A stretch of DNA of 34,922 bases from Pelargonium cotyledonis (taxonomy: Eukaryota; Streptophyta; Magnoliopsida; Geraniales; Geraniaceae). Both the position numbers and the translations under genes were made by a program. Location: contig JAYMTA010000209.1 of the NCBI GenBank assembly GCA_036897625.1, forward strand, positions 1-34,922, written 5' to 3'. This document shows, in pieces, positions 1 through 13,378 of this stretch (position 1 is the stretch's first letter; every line of letters starts with the position of its first letter). The notes under the pieces are model-generated. The model saw only the letters and a program-made list of their open reading frames with translations, ran no database searches and was not told where the DNA came from.

Positions 1-1130
1 AACTCCAGCATCCCTCTTTTAATAAAAATAAAGTAAGAGCCCTCTTTTTATTGAGGAGGTTGTAGAAGAAAGTCCCACAATCATAGCTGGGCTTTAGCTC
101 TTAATACCACAATGAAGTTTGTCTATATAAAAAGTGTCATCATATAGTATAATCTAGCAAAGAGTAACCTGGAGAACCTCCTGTGGGTAAAAACTTGTTA
201 ATTTTTGGGGTATTATAATTCAGATAGCAGGTTTTGTGCACCCCCGTAGAGAACGCCTTGCGTTAAAGGGGTAGAATATAGAGTGTCTCATCAAACAAAA
301 TTCGTAGATAGGACCTATTTCAACAACAAGTCAATCAAAACTAGGGAATATACGGAAGAAGCTAATCAGTGAGTTTAGGTAACTGATCTATCGCTTGACT
401 TTACTACATGGAGCCTCTCTTTTCCACTAACTCTTAATTCCTATCTATTAAAGACTGTAGAGAATATACAAAGCTCTCTTTTGCAGCGCTTTTCGAGAGA
501 TTTAACAAGATGTAGTTTTTAGAATATAGTTCTAATTGTCTTGTCGTAAGGGCTCCCATTTTTACCTTAGGGTATTAAACATTATAAAGCTTGTAGAAAT
601 AGACTACTTTTTTGTTTTATTGGTATAATTTGGACTCTTGACAATATAAAATACTGACTGTGAACTTTCCAACGTAGAGGCGGGCCCCCTGAATTGAGAC
701 TTTGAGAAAATAACTAAGCCACAGCCAACTAAACTAGTAAAGAAAGCAAATAATGAAATAGAGCCGAGTCTAGGTTTTTACAAGAGAGAAAGGTAAATTT
801 CGAAGGCAATTGTCAGGGAAGGCTACTCAATTTTAGTTTAGATAAAAGTTCCCAGGGATTTGTAGTAGGGATTTCAGTACTAAAGTATTAAATTGGTAAG
901 AGTTTTTCGGATTATAATGTATATTACAAGTTTGGACTGACTAGAAAGGGTTTTTCTGTACCTAGAGTTTATTCTCATCAGGAAGGACTCCTTGCTATTG
1001 AGTAGAGAGAACTCGGGGACTTACCGTTAAATAGATTAAAAACTTACCCTTTTACGCTTCGAGGACTCGTGCTTGTATATTAAATTAACTTATAGTAATA
1101 ACTAATGAATGTCGGATCCTCCTACATCCC
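1..1130. other. Non-coding, no gene seen
   Basis: AT-rich with stops in every frame. TTTAGCTCTTAA (93-104) recurs at 10116-10127 and 21685-21696; a 12-mer of this composition can recur by chance. GAAAGTCCC near 68 was examined as an RNase P motif and dropped. Confidence 0.6.
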
Positions 1131-1136
1131 AAAGCT

Positions 1137-1226
1137 GGTTAGGGGCAGTTAAGGATCTATATTCCCTGTATCCCTAACCCTATAAAGAGCACATTTAATA
1201 CAGGAAAATAGTTAAGGTTCAAGTCG
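1137..1226 (+). repeat. Structured repeat, copy A (stem-loop plus T-arm-like end)
   Basis: The copy begins with a perfect 8-bp inverted repeat, GGTTAGGG (1137-1144) with CCCTAACC (1172-1179), around a 27-nt loop containing CTATATTCCCTGTAT (1157-1171). It continues through TATAAAGAG and an ATTTAATA-AGGAA stretch and ends in AAGGTTCAAGTCG (1214-1226). The same words occur in the same order in copy B at 31602-31693. The end looks like a tRNA T-loop, but the flanks do not pair as a T-stem, so this is not a canonical tRNA. AAGGATC (1151-1157) could pair 6 of 7 with GATCCCT (1230-1236) as an alternative acceptor-like stem. Function unknown. Confidence 0.5.
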
Positions 1227-1627
1227 AGTGATCCCTATATTGCCTATACAAGAACCCTTTCCTGGAGAATCTATAGCAAATTTAGCAATCTATCCTATCT
1301 TAAACCGCAAGAGGTCCTAGTTTTCTAGAAGGAAGTTAGGAGACTCCTAGTCAGCGAGTACGTATAACTATAGTACATGGATTACTCCTAAAAAGGTCTC
1401 CTTAATATGAGCTTTATGCTAGAATTTCTTGTTAAAAGAGCTCCTTAAGACTGGGCAAATCGCATTCATACTAATACTAGTCCATTTAGTTGAATCCCTA
1501 ATATCCTCGCTTGGTATATCGTGCTTTATCTTAAAGCAATAGTATAGGAGGTTATAGATAACAAAATAACAGGAGTCCCTATTTATTGTGTTTTAAGAAA
1601 ATCCGCTTAGTTCGGTTAGAACTCCAA

Positions 1628-1656
1628 GGGCTCCTTTTTACATACTAGAGGAGCCT
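1628..1656. repeat. G+C-rich hairpin
   Basis: GGCTCCT (1629-1635) pairs perfectly with AGGAGCC (1649-1655), and G-U and A-T pairs extend it to about 10 bp. The loop is about 9 nt. No adjacent gene. Confidence 0.45.
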
Positions 1657-4600
1657 GTTTATCGCCATGCATTTGTTTGGCAAAGCTGTGTAGTATGGTC
1701 CTGGGATGAGATAAAGTTAGAAAAAGTTTAAGAGACTACCTAATAAGGGTTAAGTGAGAGAAAATGTACCTATGGGAAATACAAAAAGGTTTGTAGTGTT
1801 TCTAAGCTATTCCGTAACTTTTTTTAGAGGGAAAAGCTTGAGGAGTAAAGGAACTCCTAGGTAGAGTTCGACTTGTATTGTTAGCTCTTGCTTTCAATAC
1901 AGAAAGTTAGAAATCTAATTGGAATGTATAAAAGTCTTAATTATATGGGAATATGCATATTTCTTGAATATATATGGGTAGTACCCGCTTAATATGTCTT
2001 TCTAAGAATCCCACCTTTTAGATGCATGAAGTTAATCTTCTACTCTCCTTTGACCGCACATCGAGGAAGTAACTCTCGGCTTAGTGTCAGACCTTTTCTA
2101 TTATTCTTCACCTTATTAACTAACTACCCTTATAGTAAAAATTTTTATGTTTTAGCTAATAATTGGGGGAATAAGAGAGTAAACTTTCTCTTAATACTAA
2201 GTTACAACTCAGTTAGATAGCTAGGGTTGCAATAGATAAAACCCAAAAAAATTCCTCAGTACTGCCTGGTTAACAACCTGCAAAAAATGGAGTTAAATTC
2301 CTTTGAATTTGAGAATAAAATTCTTTCATAACACGGATTTTGTTGAATCTCGAGCCAGCCTCTCTTGTGTGTCAAGGGGGATTATGCAAGCAACTAAGTT
2401 CTACAAATTATATATCATAATATAGCAGTGAAGACACTAAAACCATTACATAACATAAAGAATTTAATAAGTACTAAATTAATATAATGACAGATAGTTG
2501 GATAACTCGTAAGCATATCTTTTGGGGAATACTATAAAAGTACCTAAAAAACCTATTTTAAGATAAGTTAATGTATGAGAAATGGGAGAATCCATTTAAA
2601 TTATAAAAATCGTATAAAAAAACGAAAAGGATTGATTGAATACAAGTACAAAGTATGTATACTATGGAATTTAGGGACTTAGCGCCATATGAGGCAGAAA
2701 AGGTATCTCTAACGTAACCCCTGTTCAATTTCTTATATCTAATATCTACTATAGATTTAAAAGGAGGCATTCCCTTATTAGAATAAGGAACTTTCTTTGA
2801 TGCTTTTCCGTAAGAGATTAGCTCCGAATAATTATCTTATAATAGACTTTTCCAACTGAATTATCTGACCACTTTTAGTTAGTTCTTGTAAAAGTGCTTT
2901 GCTTTATTTCGTGGATTTCCTTGGTGTTTAGTTTTGGGATAATGCACGAACTTTTTCTTATTTAGTATGATGACAAATTCACTTTATTGGTTATCCTAAT
3001 CAGCTGTCAATGAGAATCGTTCAATTATACAAAAGAGATTCCGCTTTTAGGGACTGACTTTAATGCAACTTCTCATATTCCGTATACCTATATTTTAAAG
3101 TGTAGGGGCAATAAGAATTCTGAGATAACCGAATTTCTAAGGTATAAGATATAGGGTTCTCCTTTGAAAAGGAGTTCCTGGGTTGTATATTTCAACATAA
3201 TAGGGATTCCAAAAAAGGCCCTCTTATTTTATTATCGGGCTTGGTTAGATATTAGTAACAGGAAAAAATAAGGAAAAGCCCCGACAAGAGTCCTTGGATA
3301 TCCACTGCCTAAAATGCCAGACTAAAGATAAAGAAATAAGATTCTAATACAACCGTTTATTTATAATACTTATAAATAGAATAAGATATTTATAAAAGGT
3401 TTCTATTTGTGTACTTCTAAATTACTTAATTCGAGGCTTTCATTACAGAATCCCTTCATTATCAAAGGCATATGCTTTTTTTTTTGCAAAAAGGGGAGCT
3501 ATACACCAGATTGGGATTTCGGTTACTAGTAATTATAAAAGCGGAATCAATGGAGACTGAAGTCAAAAATACAAAACAGATTAGGTGTAAGAACATGTAT
3601 TTTAAAGTATTCGTTATAAGAAAACCTTGTAGGGAAATAAACTTATTTGTACTAGATTGGAAAAATTTAATTAGTCTGGGATTTTGACTCTTAAATAGTT
3701 AAGAGAAAATAGAGTGTTATATCGCTTTGGGTTGTTTTGTGTCGAATGCATGAGTGGCTCCTAGAGATAGAGAATACCCCCTATCAATATCAATAAGTGT
3801 AATAAGTTAGTTAAAATTAAAAAATATAGAGTTTATAAGCTCCCAAGTTAATACGTGCATAAAGACTCTCATAATTTATGAAATTAAGAAAGAAATTTAT
3901 ACTAAAAAAGAAAGTAAACTCACACCCCCTGTCTATTCTTATAATATAGAAGATAAACCTCAACCCTTTAAGATGAATACGCTTGAGAAGTTCGTTACCT
4001 TCGTAACGCTTATCCCTCTCCCACACGTAACTACTATGTACTTAGCCACTTCCCGTTCATAAAAAGCACTTCTCCCTCCTTTTTCATTTTTATAATCTAC
4101 ACGGTAAACTATCTCTAAAAGGACAATCAGTATTCTTTTTAAAAATTCCATCATTAAGTGAAGAATTCTATTACTAAGTACTTAGGACTCTCCTATAAGC
4201 TCTAGTTTTGAATGTTATTGGGCAATTTTATTCTAGTTAGGAATACACTTGTTTAAAGAAGGAATCCCGAGGTTCTCCGGTCTAAGCAGTCAAGTTAAAG
4301 TATAGGAATCTTAATGACCGATAGAAACTAAAAAAATTCTTTTATGTTTTATGTTACCTTGCATTCAGGTTGATTCAGACTAATGCCAAATTGCTTTTAT
4401 CTGCAATGGATTGGATCTTTACCATAAAGTTCTGGTTATGCTATTAACTTATTATATTACTTTTTCCTTGTATAAACCTAAAAGAGACTGCGTTCAATAG
4501 TCTAGCTACTAAGATCAACACCACTAACCACCAGCACAGTTTTCTTACTTTTATTAGGATTCCCCTTGGTATTTGAATGGTTCCCCTTTTCCTAGGCAAA

Positions 4601-5903
4601 TGTTGAGTTAATGAATTACCGACCTATTAAGGAAATTAAGAGCTTTTAGAATTACTTGCAGGGGTATCCGAATGAAGAACAACAGCTAGATTTTAGGAAC
4701 TTTAGGATCTATTCTATTTGCCTACTTGGGGAGCTATTACTATTTAATGAAGCTCTAGTTCTAAATAAAATATTAGGATCCTTATAAGTAAATTGATAAG
4801 ATGAATTCGTTTTTTTTTTAGTTTGGGATAGCAAAAATTTCTATTTCTTAGCCCAGGCAAACTTATTTAAATAATATTTATCGGACTTATTTTGATTACA
4901 CGGGGCATCCTTATTTAGTATAGTTTTTTATTCTTCGTAGGCAATGCCTGGACCCGTATAATATGTAAGGTGCCTTTTAGTTATTTCGGGCCGTACGTAT
5001 TTATACACAAGGTAGTCACAAGTTTTCGGTTAGTAGTATTGCTTACTAGGTTTCGACGAAATGAGTGGAGAGTTTTATATGTATTATCTTGATAGGTTAA
5101 GCTCTTTACACCTTATTGAATAGAGAAGAATTTCTGAAATAGTATGATTATAGGCACCCGTGTAATCAAAATAAGATTTAATCCTTTACCTCTCCCAACC
5201 TCTTTTTAGTTATCTTATAAATCAAAGTCTTATTTTATTAATTGGAATCCCTTAAACAAGGAATTCCCTTACATTTCAGAATTCTGATAAGAGATCCTGG
5301 ATAGGCAAAAGAAAACCGAACTTTAGAAAAGGTATCCAATAAATTTGAATATGTGCACTAATTTTTATCCTTCTAATAAACTAACACACTTACTGGACGT
5401 CTGTTTCCCTTTCACCTCTGAACCTTTTTCCTATTTACTACTACCGGTAGAGATGTAAGAGATACTACTCTTCCCGCTTTTTCTTATTAACATTCATTCT
5501 AGAAGAAGCTCTTCATTAGATAATCCGGTGGTGGGTTAAGTACCCTTTTACTTGAGTTGTTTAATACAGATTCTTAATTAGTAAGGTCAGTTTTTATGAG
5601 TTTTTCATTACAATTACTAGGTTTTAATTTCCTATATCAAGTTGGAGTGACTTTATAAGCTATGCAGGTTACTATACTGTAAAAAACTCGTAGTTGGGCT
5701 GTTGGATAGAAGGGGTCCCTTGTTAAGCTCTGACTAGAGAGCGGGAGGTCTTATCCTTTTTACGGATTATTATTTCATTTTTATCCTATATACAAATAGA
5801 TTTAGATTCAGGATATTCTTGTCATCCTTTCAAATGGTAGTTTAAAGTGAGAGTAACCTTACCGTAAAAAAACAATCTACTTTACCTCTTTTCTTTAATG
5901 ACC

Positions 5904-5929
5904 GGCCTCAACTCCTAAAGGCTGAGGCT
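5904..5929. repeat. Hairpin, 7 bp
   Basis: GGCCTCA (5904-5910) pairs with TGAGGCT (5923-5929), one G-U, with a 12-nt loop. Confidence 0.35.
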
Positions 5930-7228
5930 TAACTAAATCTAAATCAACAAGCCTTGAGTTTAACGAAAAGTTATTCTTTTAATAAGGGGGACTCTTGTTG
6001 TCATAATTAAGTGTTTTGTTTTGACCTTGAGAAGGGGCTTGATTTACCATAGAACCAAGAATTTATTAAACTCAGATTTTAAAACCTCTTTATTTTAGTT
6101 AATAGAAAACATGAGATAAGTGTAGGAACACTTGTTAGTCTTTTTTTGGCGCTCCTTTCCTTTTAGAAAGAGGATTCCTCGACTACTTAGTAGAAGAAAT
6201 TTCTAGGAAGCTTATGAAAAAGAATTTTGTCGAGTATCTGGATTTGAACCTTGGTATTTCTGTTAAATTTACTTTGAAGCAATACAAAACGAATTTCCCA
6301 GGCAAGCAAGTAGGAGTCGGCGAATCTATTACTTGCAGTTCCTTTGAAACTTGAGACTCTCCTTAAGCGATTCTCTCTACTAAACAAAAAATCAAAATAC
6401 TAACTCTTGAATTTTAAGATTCTCGGATATAAAGAGAAATAGCTTTAGCACAATACTCTATATTTTCAAGTAACAGGGATATTCTTTACATTATATATAA
6501 ACCCGCGCGATTAAACTTTCTTATTACATAACATAACTGGTGTTGCATCCGCTTACCCTTTTTTAATCTTTCTATCTAAAAAGAAGTAATCTTAATCCTT
6601 AATCTCTGTAATTGTGTGTTGATACATACCCTATAATGTTAAAGAAACCTTTTGAGCTTTCAGATCGAGGATATTAAGAACAAACAAATAAAGAAAATAT
6701 TGATAGCACTGGAGACTACATTTACAAATATTCCAAACCCAAACAAAGAATCCCCGCCGGTTACCAGTATAGGGTATGGGAAAAAGAAATCTTGTAGAAG
6801 CTCGCTTTAAAGAAAAGCAGTATTGGGCTAGTATAGTAAAAAGAATATATGTATTTTATTCTAAGGAGAAACGCCTTCTATAGAATTAGAAAAGCCCCCC
6901 CCGTTGAAGGTGTTGATAAACCCAGTTAAGTTAGTTAGTCCCCTATTAAAATTCCGTAATTAAACCCTCATACCTAGCCTTGTATAGTAATGTGAGTTTT
7001 TATTTGCTTGATCCTTGACAGGAATTTTAAATAAGTAAGAGAGCTAAAGCCTTTATAAGTTAGTCCGCTCACTTAATCTTATCATCTTTCAAATACTAGA
7101 TTTTGAAAAAAACTTCCTGTTTGACTAAAAAATTAGATCTAGGTTTATTAAGACTTAAGAATCCCCGGACTAAAGGTACATTAACTGCTGTGTAACTAAT
7201 GAAGAAGAATCTACTTAATAGAGTACTC

Positions 7229-7265
7229 GACCCTGAGAAGAAGCTTAATTTTGCGCAGGGTTTTT
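7229..7265 (+). other. Weak terminator-like hairpin
   Basis: GACCCTG (7229-7235) pairs with CAGGGTT (7256-7262), one G-U, across a 20-nt loop. A run of five T starts at 7261 and overlaps the stem end. There is no gene upstream, so a role in termination is unsupported. Confidence 0.2.
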
Positions 7266-7965
7266 ATAACAAAAGGAGATTCTAAACTACCAGAGCACTG
7301 GCATTTACCCTTTAAGTGGAACTCCCGGCTTTTCAATTAATGCCATTTCCATCCTAAAAGTGATAGGGGTCTTAGGTAGGCCCTCTTGCATATCTAATTA
7401 GATAGGAATTTAAGGCAATAATCCTGCAAAGTATAGAGTTTAAAAAGAGGAACTCTTAAGTTTAACCCTGTTGACTAGATCTTAAAATATATTGTTTGCT
7501 AAGGAACTTACTTATACCAGAATTCCTCTACGCTAATCTAAGGAGTTAGATATTCATTCTAGATAAGGGATTTCTTTTCTTATCGGGTATATCTTGTGCA
7601 CGCTTAAATTTAAAGCCTAGTAAGATTTTATGAATTCTTGATTTAGATACAGGAATTTTATCTTAACTAGACAAGCTTGGATAGTAATAGGTACCTTTAT
7701 TAAAAAACCGATCAAGCAAAAACAAAAAGAATTAAAAATTGGAAACAGTATGATACGTCTTTTAATATAAATCATAAGTAATCCACAGGAATTGAGCCCT
7801 TATTTAGTCTTTTTATAGCTATAGCTTGCAAGATGTTGGTTTTTTTAGGAAATTGTCTTTATTTATAAGAATTGACATTATAGAGTAATCTAAATCTCTC
7901 TGAAATATAACGGGTTCTTCTGCTAACCTGGATAGGTAGTTGAAAGGGCGTTTCCCCAACAAAAA

Positions 7966-7995
7966 TGACCACGAACAAATGAGGACCCGTGGTTA
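7966..7995. repeat. Hairpin, 8 bp
   Basis: TGACCACG (7966-7973) pairs with CGTGGTTA (7988-7995), one G-U, with a 14-nt loop. Confidence 0.4.
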
Positions 7996-8640
7996 GACAC
8001 TTAGGAATAAAAAATTAGAATCTTACAATTGAGAGAGTTATAAAATCACTTATATGAAATAAAATCATATAACGATCTTCAGCTCTTAAATCTCGGAAGG
8101 TTTATGAAGTTATAGGGATCTTAAATCAACACCTCTTGTAAAATTTTAAGACGGGCTAGCTTATGTAAGGGCTCCTTTATCGATCAGATTCTACAAAGAC
8201 TTCGAAGGAATTCTCTATTTCTAAACTTACGTATGGAATTTGGGACTCTTTCAAGAATACTTTATTTTGATCTACACCCTTTTTCTTAGGAGTAAAACTT
8301 TAACTTGATCTAGAACTACCTGCAGTACATTTTTTAGCATATTTATCAGAAGTTTTCGCGCATAAATTTCTTAAACTACTTATTCTCTTTTGTATTCTTG
8401 AGAGTTTCTTACCCGCTAGCCTCAATTTTTCTAGGTGTTTCAAGCCTGCTTATTAAAGATTTACAAAATATAGAGGAGCTGGGTTAGGCAAGTACTACTA
8501 AGTAGGATACTGGGTACAGCATACCAAAAGCGAGGAGCAAAGCCCTTTAATCCTTTGGAGAAAGCTCGGTTATTAGAATTCTTAACAGATAATAAGAAGT
8601 AAAAGGGGTACTCATAAGAAAGGTATAGCTGTCAAAGTCA

Positions 8641-8760
8641 AAGTCAGGAATATGAAAGCTACAAAGGTTAAGAAGAAGCAAGCGTGAGATAGAGAATAGT
8701 AAAGGTACACAGAATAGGTAGTAGGTTAATAAGAGTAAGCTGCAGAGTCCAGGTATGAAG
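8641..8760. other. Purine-rich tract (+ strand)
   Basis: About 70% of bases are A or G by hand count, rich in AAGAAG and AGTAA words, with GTCAAA repeated just before it (8630s). There is no open frame above 60 codons, and function is unknown. It forms part of the non-coding run around 8.6-8.8 kb. Confidence 0.5.
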
Positions 8761-10668
8761 AAGAGTCTAAAACAGGGTATTGTTAAAAGTAAAGGCTGCT
8801 TTTGTGTTTCTGGGTTTCAGATAATAAAGTAAAGTTTGGGAATAAATGAAGCAGATAAGTAGAAAATCAAGTTTTCCTAGTGTTTAAGTTTAGACCTTTA
8901 TTTTATAAGCGCCCTTTGTATTCTTTCCTTGGAAAAGAGAATAGAAATCTAGGTTCTATAACTCTAGAATAGTCAAGGAAAGTTAGCTTACTTTTACTTG
9001 TTTAAGGAATTTTAAGCCTAATATAAAAAGTAGTCGAAAGCAGTCTTCGTAATATGTGGTGTATATTCCCTTTAGAGACTAGCTGAAGACCAAGAGGTTT
9101 AAATGTATTTCAGCCCTAAAATGTATTACCCTTTCCTTGTTAGCAAAAAAGTAGGGATAAAACTCTTTTTATTGAAAGTTGACAGCCGCGGGTTCGAGTT
9201 CTGTTCTCATTATATCCAAGATCTCAGTTTTCTCCTTTACCAAGTGTTTTCTCTTGACTAGCATTCTTAAGTTATCTTACTTATTTTGTACTGGATTTCT
9301 TCTTTTTTAGGAGGCTCGAAACCGTTCCCTAAATACTGTGTGGAGTCCTTCCTAATTGACTTATTCTTAGGAAAAGAGTAAGGGTCTAAAAGCGCGAGTC
9401 CCGCTTGTAAACTTAGAAATTCCCAAGAAAGCTAATGATTTTGCAATTGATTATCTATATTATCTATTTACTCGCCGATACTATTTACTACCAACTGTCC
9501 TATTGATACAAATTTAGATACCCTTTTTATACGACTCTTACATTCTTGTTGGGGTTCTAAGTTTCGAAAAGAGAGCTCTTGTAGCAATTACTATTCTCTT
9601 AAGTTTTTGTGGGAAAGACTTTTGATCTTATAATGAAAAAACAGGGTCTAGTTATAGGTAGGGAACTGCCGGTGTATTGTTTAAAGAAGATCAAAGTTTT
9701 CAAGTAAGGCTGTATTTATACTTGTGAGTTCTATTATTAGGTACCCTTGTAAGATCAGAGTACCGGTACAGTAGTCATGAAGGTTATGTATCCAGGGGAC
9801 CCCGGTGTAATTACAAGATTTTCAGTGCACAGATCCTTAGTCAAGTAATGAATACTAATTGTATTAAAAGGGCACCGCCTAGATGAGCCTAGAATTAAAA
9901 ACAAGAACTCTCGTTCATCTCCTTAAGGTAATAAGAACGTAATTTCTAAATAGAAGCTAATGAGTAAGTATGGGAGTAATAAGCAAGAAAGAAATTTGTT
10001 GATGTCACACAGCTCTAACACTTAAATTTGAGGTTTTATGGTCTTAGAAATAGTTACCAAAAAGGGTTCGTTTTTCATGTAAAATTTATAAAAGACTTTA
10101 CTGAAAGTAGCTGGATTTAGCTCTTAACCTAACTAAACTATTTATGATCTGATATGGTAAGTATACGGATCCCGTAGTACTAAACTACCTGTTTAAAAGA
10201 CCAATAACACAAGCGGACCCTACTCTTGAAAGCGGTGCCTATCATATTTTCAAGACTCTTTTTTAAGAATAAACTTGGACTGTTAACAGAAATTAGGCTT
10301 TCTTCTTTAATTATAGATCTATTTCTTCCGCTTAGCCTACAGTGTAGGTAGCAGAAGAAGGTTATGAGAGGCAGTTCAGTTTATTTACAAGAATAGAAAA
10401 GGATTCTGAGGATTTTAGTAAATCTGCTTTGTGTATCTCTTTCTTTTAATTGTGATCTTCTTCAGACCGTGTACAACAATTCGGAATCTTGAGGGTGTTT
10501 TCACTAATTTTCTTTTATCAAGGCTAGGTTCTAGTTAAAACTAAATTCTCTTAGGATCGTGCATTGTTTGTATTACTCAGCATGTCGCTGGTTCAAGTTG
10601 CAAAGCTAGTGTCAAAAGTAAAAAAAGGATCCGAGTTGCCCAGAAGGAAATGGTGAACAATCAAAGAG

Positions 10669-10740
10669 GTTAGAGCCCCAGCTCTAGCATATAAATGAGG
10701 TGTGGAACTAAGAGTTTCATAATTGAAAAGAGCCCCTCAT
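10669..10740. repeat. Two consecutive hairpins
   Basis: The first hairpin is GTTAGAGC/GCTCTAGC (10669-10676 with 10681-10688, one G-U) on a CCCA tetraloop. Six nt later ATGAGG (10695-10700) pairs with CCTCAT (10735-10740), and the loop contains TTTCA/TGAAA (10715-10719 with 10724-10728). Confidence 0.45.
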
Positions 10741-12336
10741 ATTCGCTAGAAAAACTAAAAAGGGACTCGGTTGGCTTACATAATTAACTGTCTCTTAATT
10801 TAGGGTCCTCGTGTATCCCTAGCTACTATAAGTAATAGGTAACCGAGATTGCTTCAAGTGGAATAATCAAGGTTTTGTTAGAACCTTTTTGTACTTAAAT
10901 TTATTTATAACTCTGCTATTTAGTTGAGTATCTGTGATCCTCAAAAGGGGGTCCCGTATAAGCAAAACCAAGATTCTAGTTTTAAACTACTTTTGTGGAC
11001 ACTAGTGAACTCCCCCTTTAAGCTCTAGTTGGCAATTCTTAAAGTCGTATAAGGATTCTCCAACTATTTAACTCTTACTATACATGCATTAAAGGGCCCT
11101 GTATAGTTTTAGTTTACCGAGCCTTTTTTCTATCCACTATTCAGATTCGAAAACTTGATTATTAACTTAGGTATTCCTACATAACGTAAAAGATTAGGGG
11201 AACTTGGCGATATCTATTTACCTTCGAGAAAGGGACTTTGTGTAGCTTATAACAGGGCTCCATTTCTATTCCGTACGGGGCTTGTATTACGAGAGTTAGT
11301 TTTTGGGAACTGAGGAAAACCGATTTTTGGATGAACAAGATATGTAAAAAAGGCAAGTAAGCGAGTAATTAATTAGATTTATTTACAAGTTAGATTATCC
11401 TATCAATAATGTTTTTATGTTACTTAGACCGGATTCTTTGCAAAAAGGATATGCCATAAGGTTCAAAAGTAGAGTACCACTGAATAAAGGGTATACCTGT
11501 TATAAGAAACCCCCGAGCCAACAGCTTTAGGCAGGAAGTGCCCTACAACTTATAGATTACACGTAATTAGATCGAGCCGCTCACTATCGTCTCAGGAAAA
11601 GAAGCTCCCGTTTAAAAGAAGGTTATATATTGTTAAGAAGGGAAATTGCCCAAGCGTTAGACCTAGGATTTCTAAAAATGTAGTCTCCTTTTGAAGAGGT
11701 ATATTACTGTGCGGAGAAGCAAATTCTAGGAGTCTGCTATACATATATGCTAGTTAGTTTTTATACTTTTTTAGGTATGAAGAGAATTAATCTCTAACTG
11801 AAGTTACTTTCTAGTTTGAGAGTAAAAAACCCGGAGGTAAGGTAATTCAATAATTATAGATTTTAAGCAATGCAGAGTAAGGTCACATAGAGATATACAT
11901 GTTTTTAAACAACAATCATAAGTCGTTATTGAAACTCTCGTTTGCCTTTTGATAAGGAATACTCAAACTAAACTTCTCTTCCTTGTTCGATACTTAAATA
12001 TGTTTAACCAAGAAAACTTTCCTCATTTGATAAAATCTTCTTTCTTATAATTCTAAGTTTTCCGATCCCAAAAGTGCTACTTATATTCCCCTTTTAAATG
12101 CTAACTTGGAAGAAAAAACCCTATTGCTATGCTTTTATATATCTTATTTACTGAATTTTATAGCTGGATACCGGGAAGATAGATAGGAAAACAGAAACAC
12201 TTAGCGGGTGCACAACTCGTATACAACTAGGATCTACCCTAGAATCCCTGGAGAAAAGAGTTCGTAGAAATTAAATAACTTAGGATCCAGTTAGTTATAA
12301 CATTAGTGAGTGTTCGAAGTATAAGCACGGGCAACC

Positions 12337-12373
12337 TCCTGAAAAACCTTTATAATTTAAAAGGCTTTCAGGA
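12337..12373. repeat. Long AT/GC hairpin
   Basis: TCCTGAAA (12337-12344) pairs with TTTCAGGA (12366-12373). After a small internal loop, CCTTT (12347-12351) pairs with AAAGG (12360-12364), giving about 13 bp with an 8-nt loop. No T run follows on either strand. Confidence 0.55.
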
Positions 12374-13356
12374 ATAAACTTATATAATCAAGATCGGAGT
12401 CCCTCAGAAATGCTGGGTCTATATCACTTTCAACTTTTTTTTATTCGACTACTTTCTGGTTAAAGGTTAGCCCCTTCCTAGTTAGCGGGTTTCCTTAAAG
12501 GGTTCATAAAAGGGTTTCCTTGAGAAATGTGAGGGGAATCCACTTATTTGCTAACCTTACTTTATTTACTAAAATCCTTTTTTTATTGCCTCACTTATTT
12601 TAGGCATGATTGGAAACTCCCTCTTTTCATATAGTAAAAACACCAGTACTATACCTATTACTTATTCAAATACTACTTACCAGATTTCTTTCTTCTGCTG
12701 TGCTTTAACTGGGTTTCTTTCGGTCTTGCAGGGTTCCCTATCGACAGTACTCCTGCTCTTAATAAAAGGATTGCTCGGATAAGAGAGCTTTATTAGTTAA
12801 ATGGACGGAGTCGGGTTCTGAATTCATACTTGTTCAATTTTATAAATAGTTGAGTTAGTACTTCTTTTTGAGGAATTCCCGACTATTTAGCATCCGTGTT
12901 CCAAAAATAAGAATTAAAATCTATCGAAAACGCACGAAAATTATAAAAAATGTAGAATATCTATTGGGTCCTAGCTCGTGCTTTTGCGCTTAAAGGGTAT
13001 TTGGGGTTTATATTTATAATAGGCACAGGTTCTTTAGGCAAGAGCTTGTCTTATCAGGCCGAGGAGAGGCTTCCGTTTCTGTCTTATGTGTTTGCTAATG
13101 TCCTTGTCTTTGTGAGAGGACAATCCTAAGAATTTCTTGATAGATAGTTTAGGGAAGTTCCTTAATTCTCAATATTCTTAATATTTTTAGTTCCTGGATA
13201 ATATATAACTATAGGAATTAACTAACTTAGGTAAAGAGAATTCTTATTCTTGACAACTTCCTATTCTGCTTTTAGGACTGAATAAAATAGTTAACTCTGT
13301 AAGGACTAAAAGACCATTAATGAGGTGAGGAATTGAAATATAAGTAATACCCTTTA

Positions 13357-13378
13357 TTTTCTGAGTCAAATGTACAAA
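13357..13378. repeat. 22-nt direct repeat, copy 1
   Basis: It begins TTTTCTGAGT and matches 14395-14416 at 20 of 22 positions. About 20 nt upstream, GAATTGAAATA (13330-13340) corresponds to GAATTTGAAATA (14362-14373). The order and offset (about 1.03 kb) agree with those of the 44-nt repeat (0.98 kb). Confidence 0.6.

Larger units (their letters stand above)
1230..8600. other. Non-coding, no gene seen
   Basis: Short frames near 2026-2220, 2558-2770, 3472-3687, 3817-4154 and 6187-6387 have no recognisable motif and overlap each other or AT-rich filler. Apart from the hairpins listed separately I see CTCCTTT/AAAGGAG (3159-3174), GGCAATGCC (4940-4948) and a C8 run (6895-6902). Confidence 0.6.
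8800..13320. other. Non-coding, no gene seen
   Basis: No frame reaches 60 codons in this stretch, which makes it the emptiest part of the window. Small items are the palindrome GTACCGGTAC (9760-9769), CCGTACGG (11271-11278), and T-loop-like GGTTCGAGTT (9191-9200) and GGTTCAAGTT (10590-10599) without convincing stems. Confidence 0.6.

Noticed and set aside
65..75. GAAAGTCCC resembling the RNase P RNA P4 strand
   Set aside because: No matching 3' P4 strand found and no other conserved segments.
6241..6250. Minus strand GGTTCAAATC, tRNA T-loop-like
   Set aside because: The flanking bases do not pair as a T-stem and no cloverleaf forms.
9185..9200. GCCGCGG followed by GGTTCGAGTT, considered as an SSU 530-loop or tRNA T-arm
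   Set aside because: The SSU context is absent, and the T-stem would be mostly G-U pairs with no acceptor or anticodon arm at the right distance.
12711..12731. Minus strand GCAAGACCGAAAG, like the LSU rRNA motif GCAAGACGGAAAG
   Set aside because: Bases on both sides do not follow the rRNA sequence, and no other LSU core motif is nearby.
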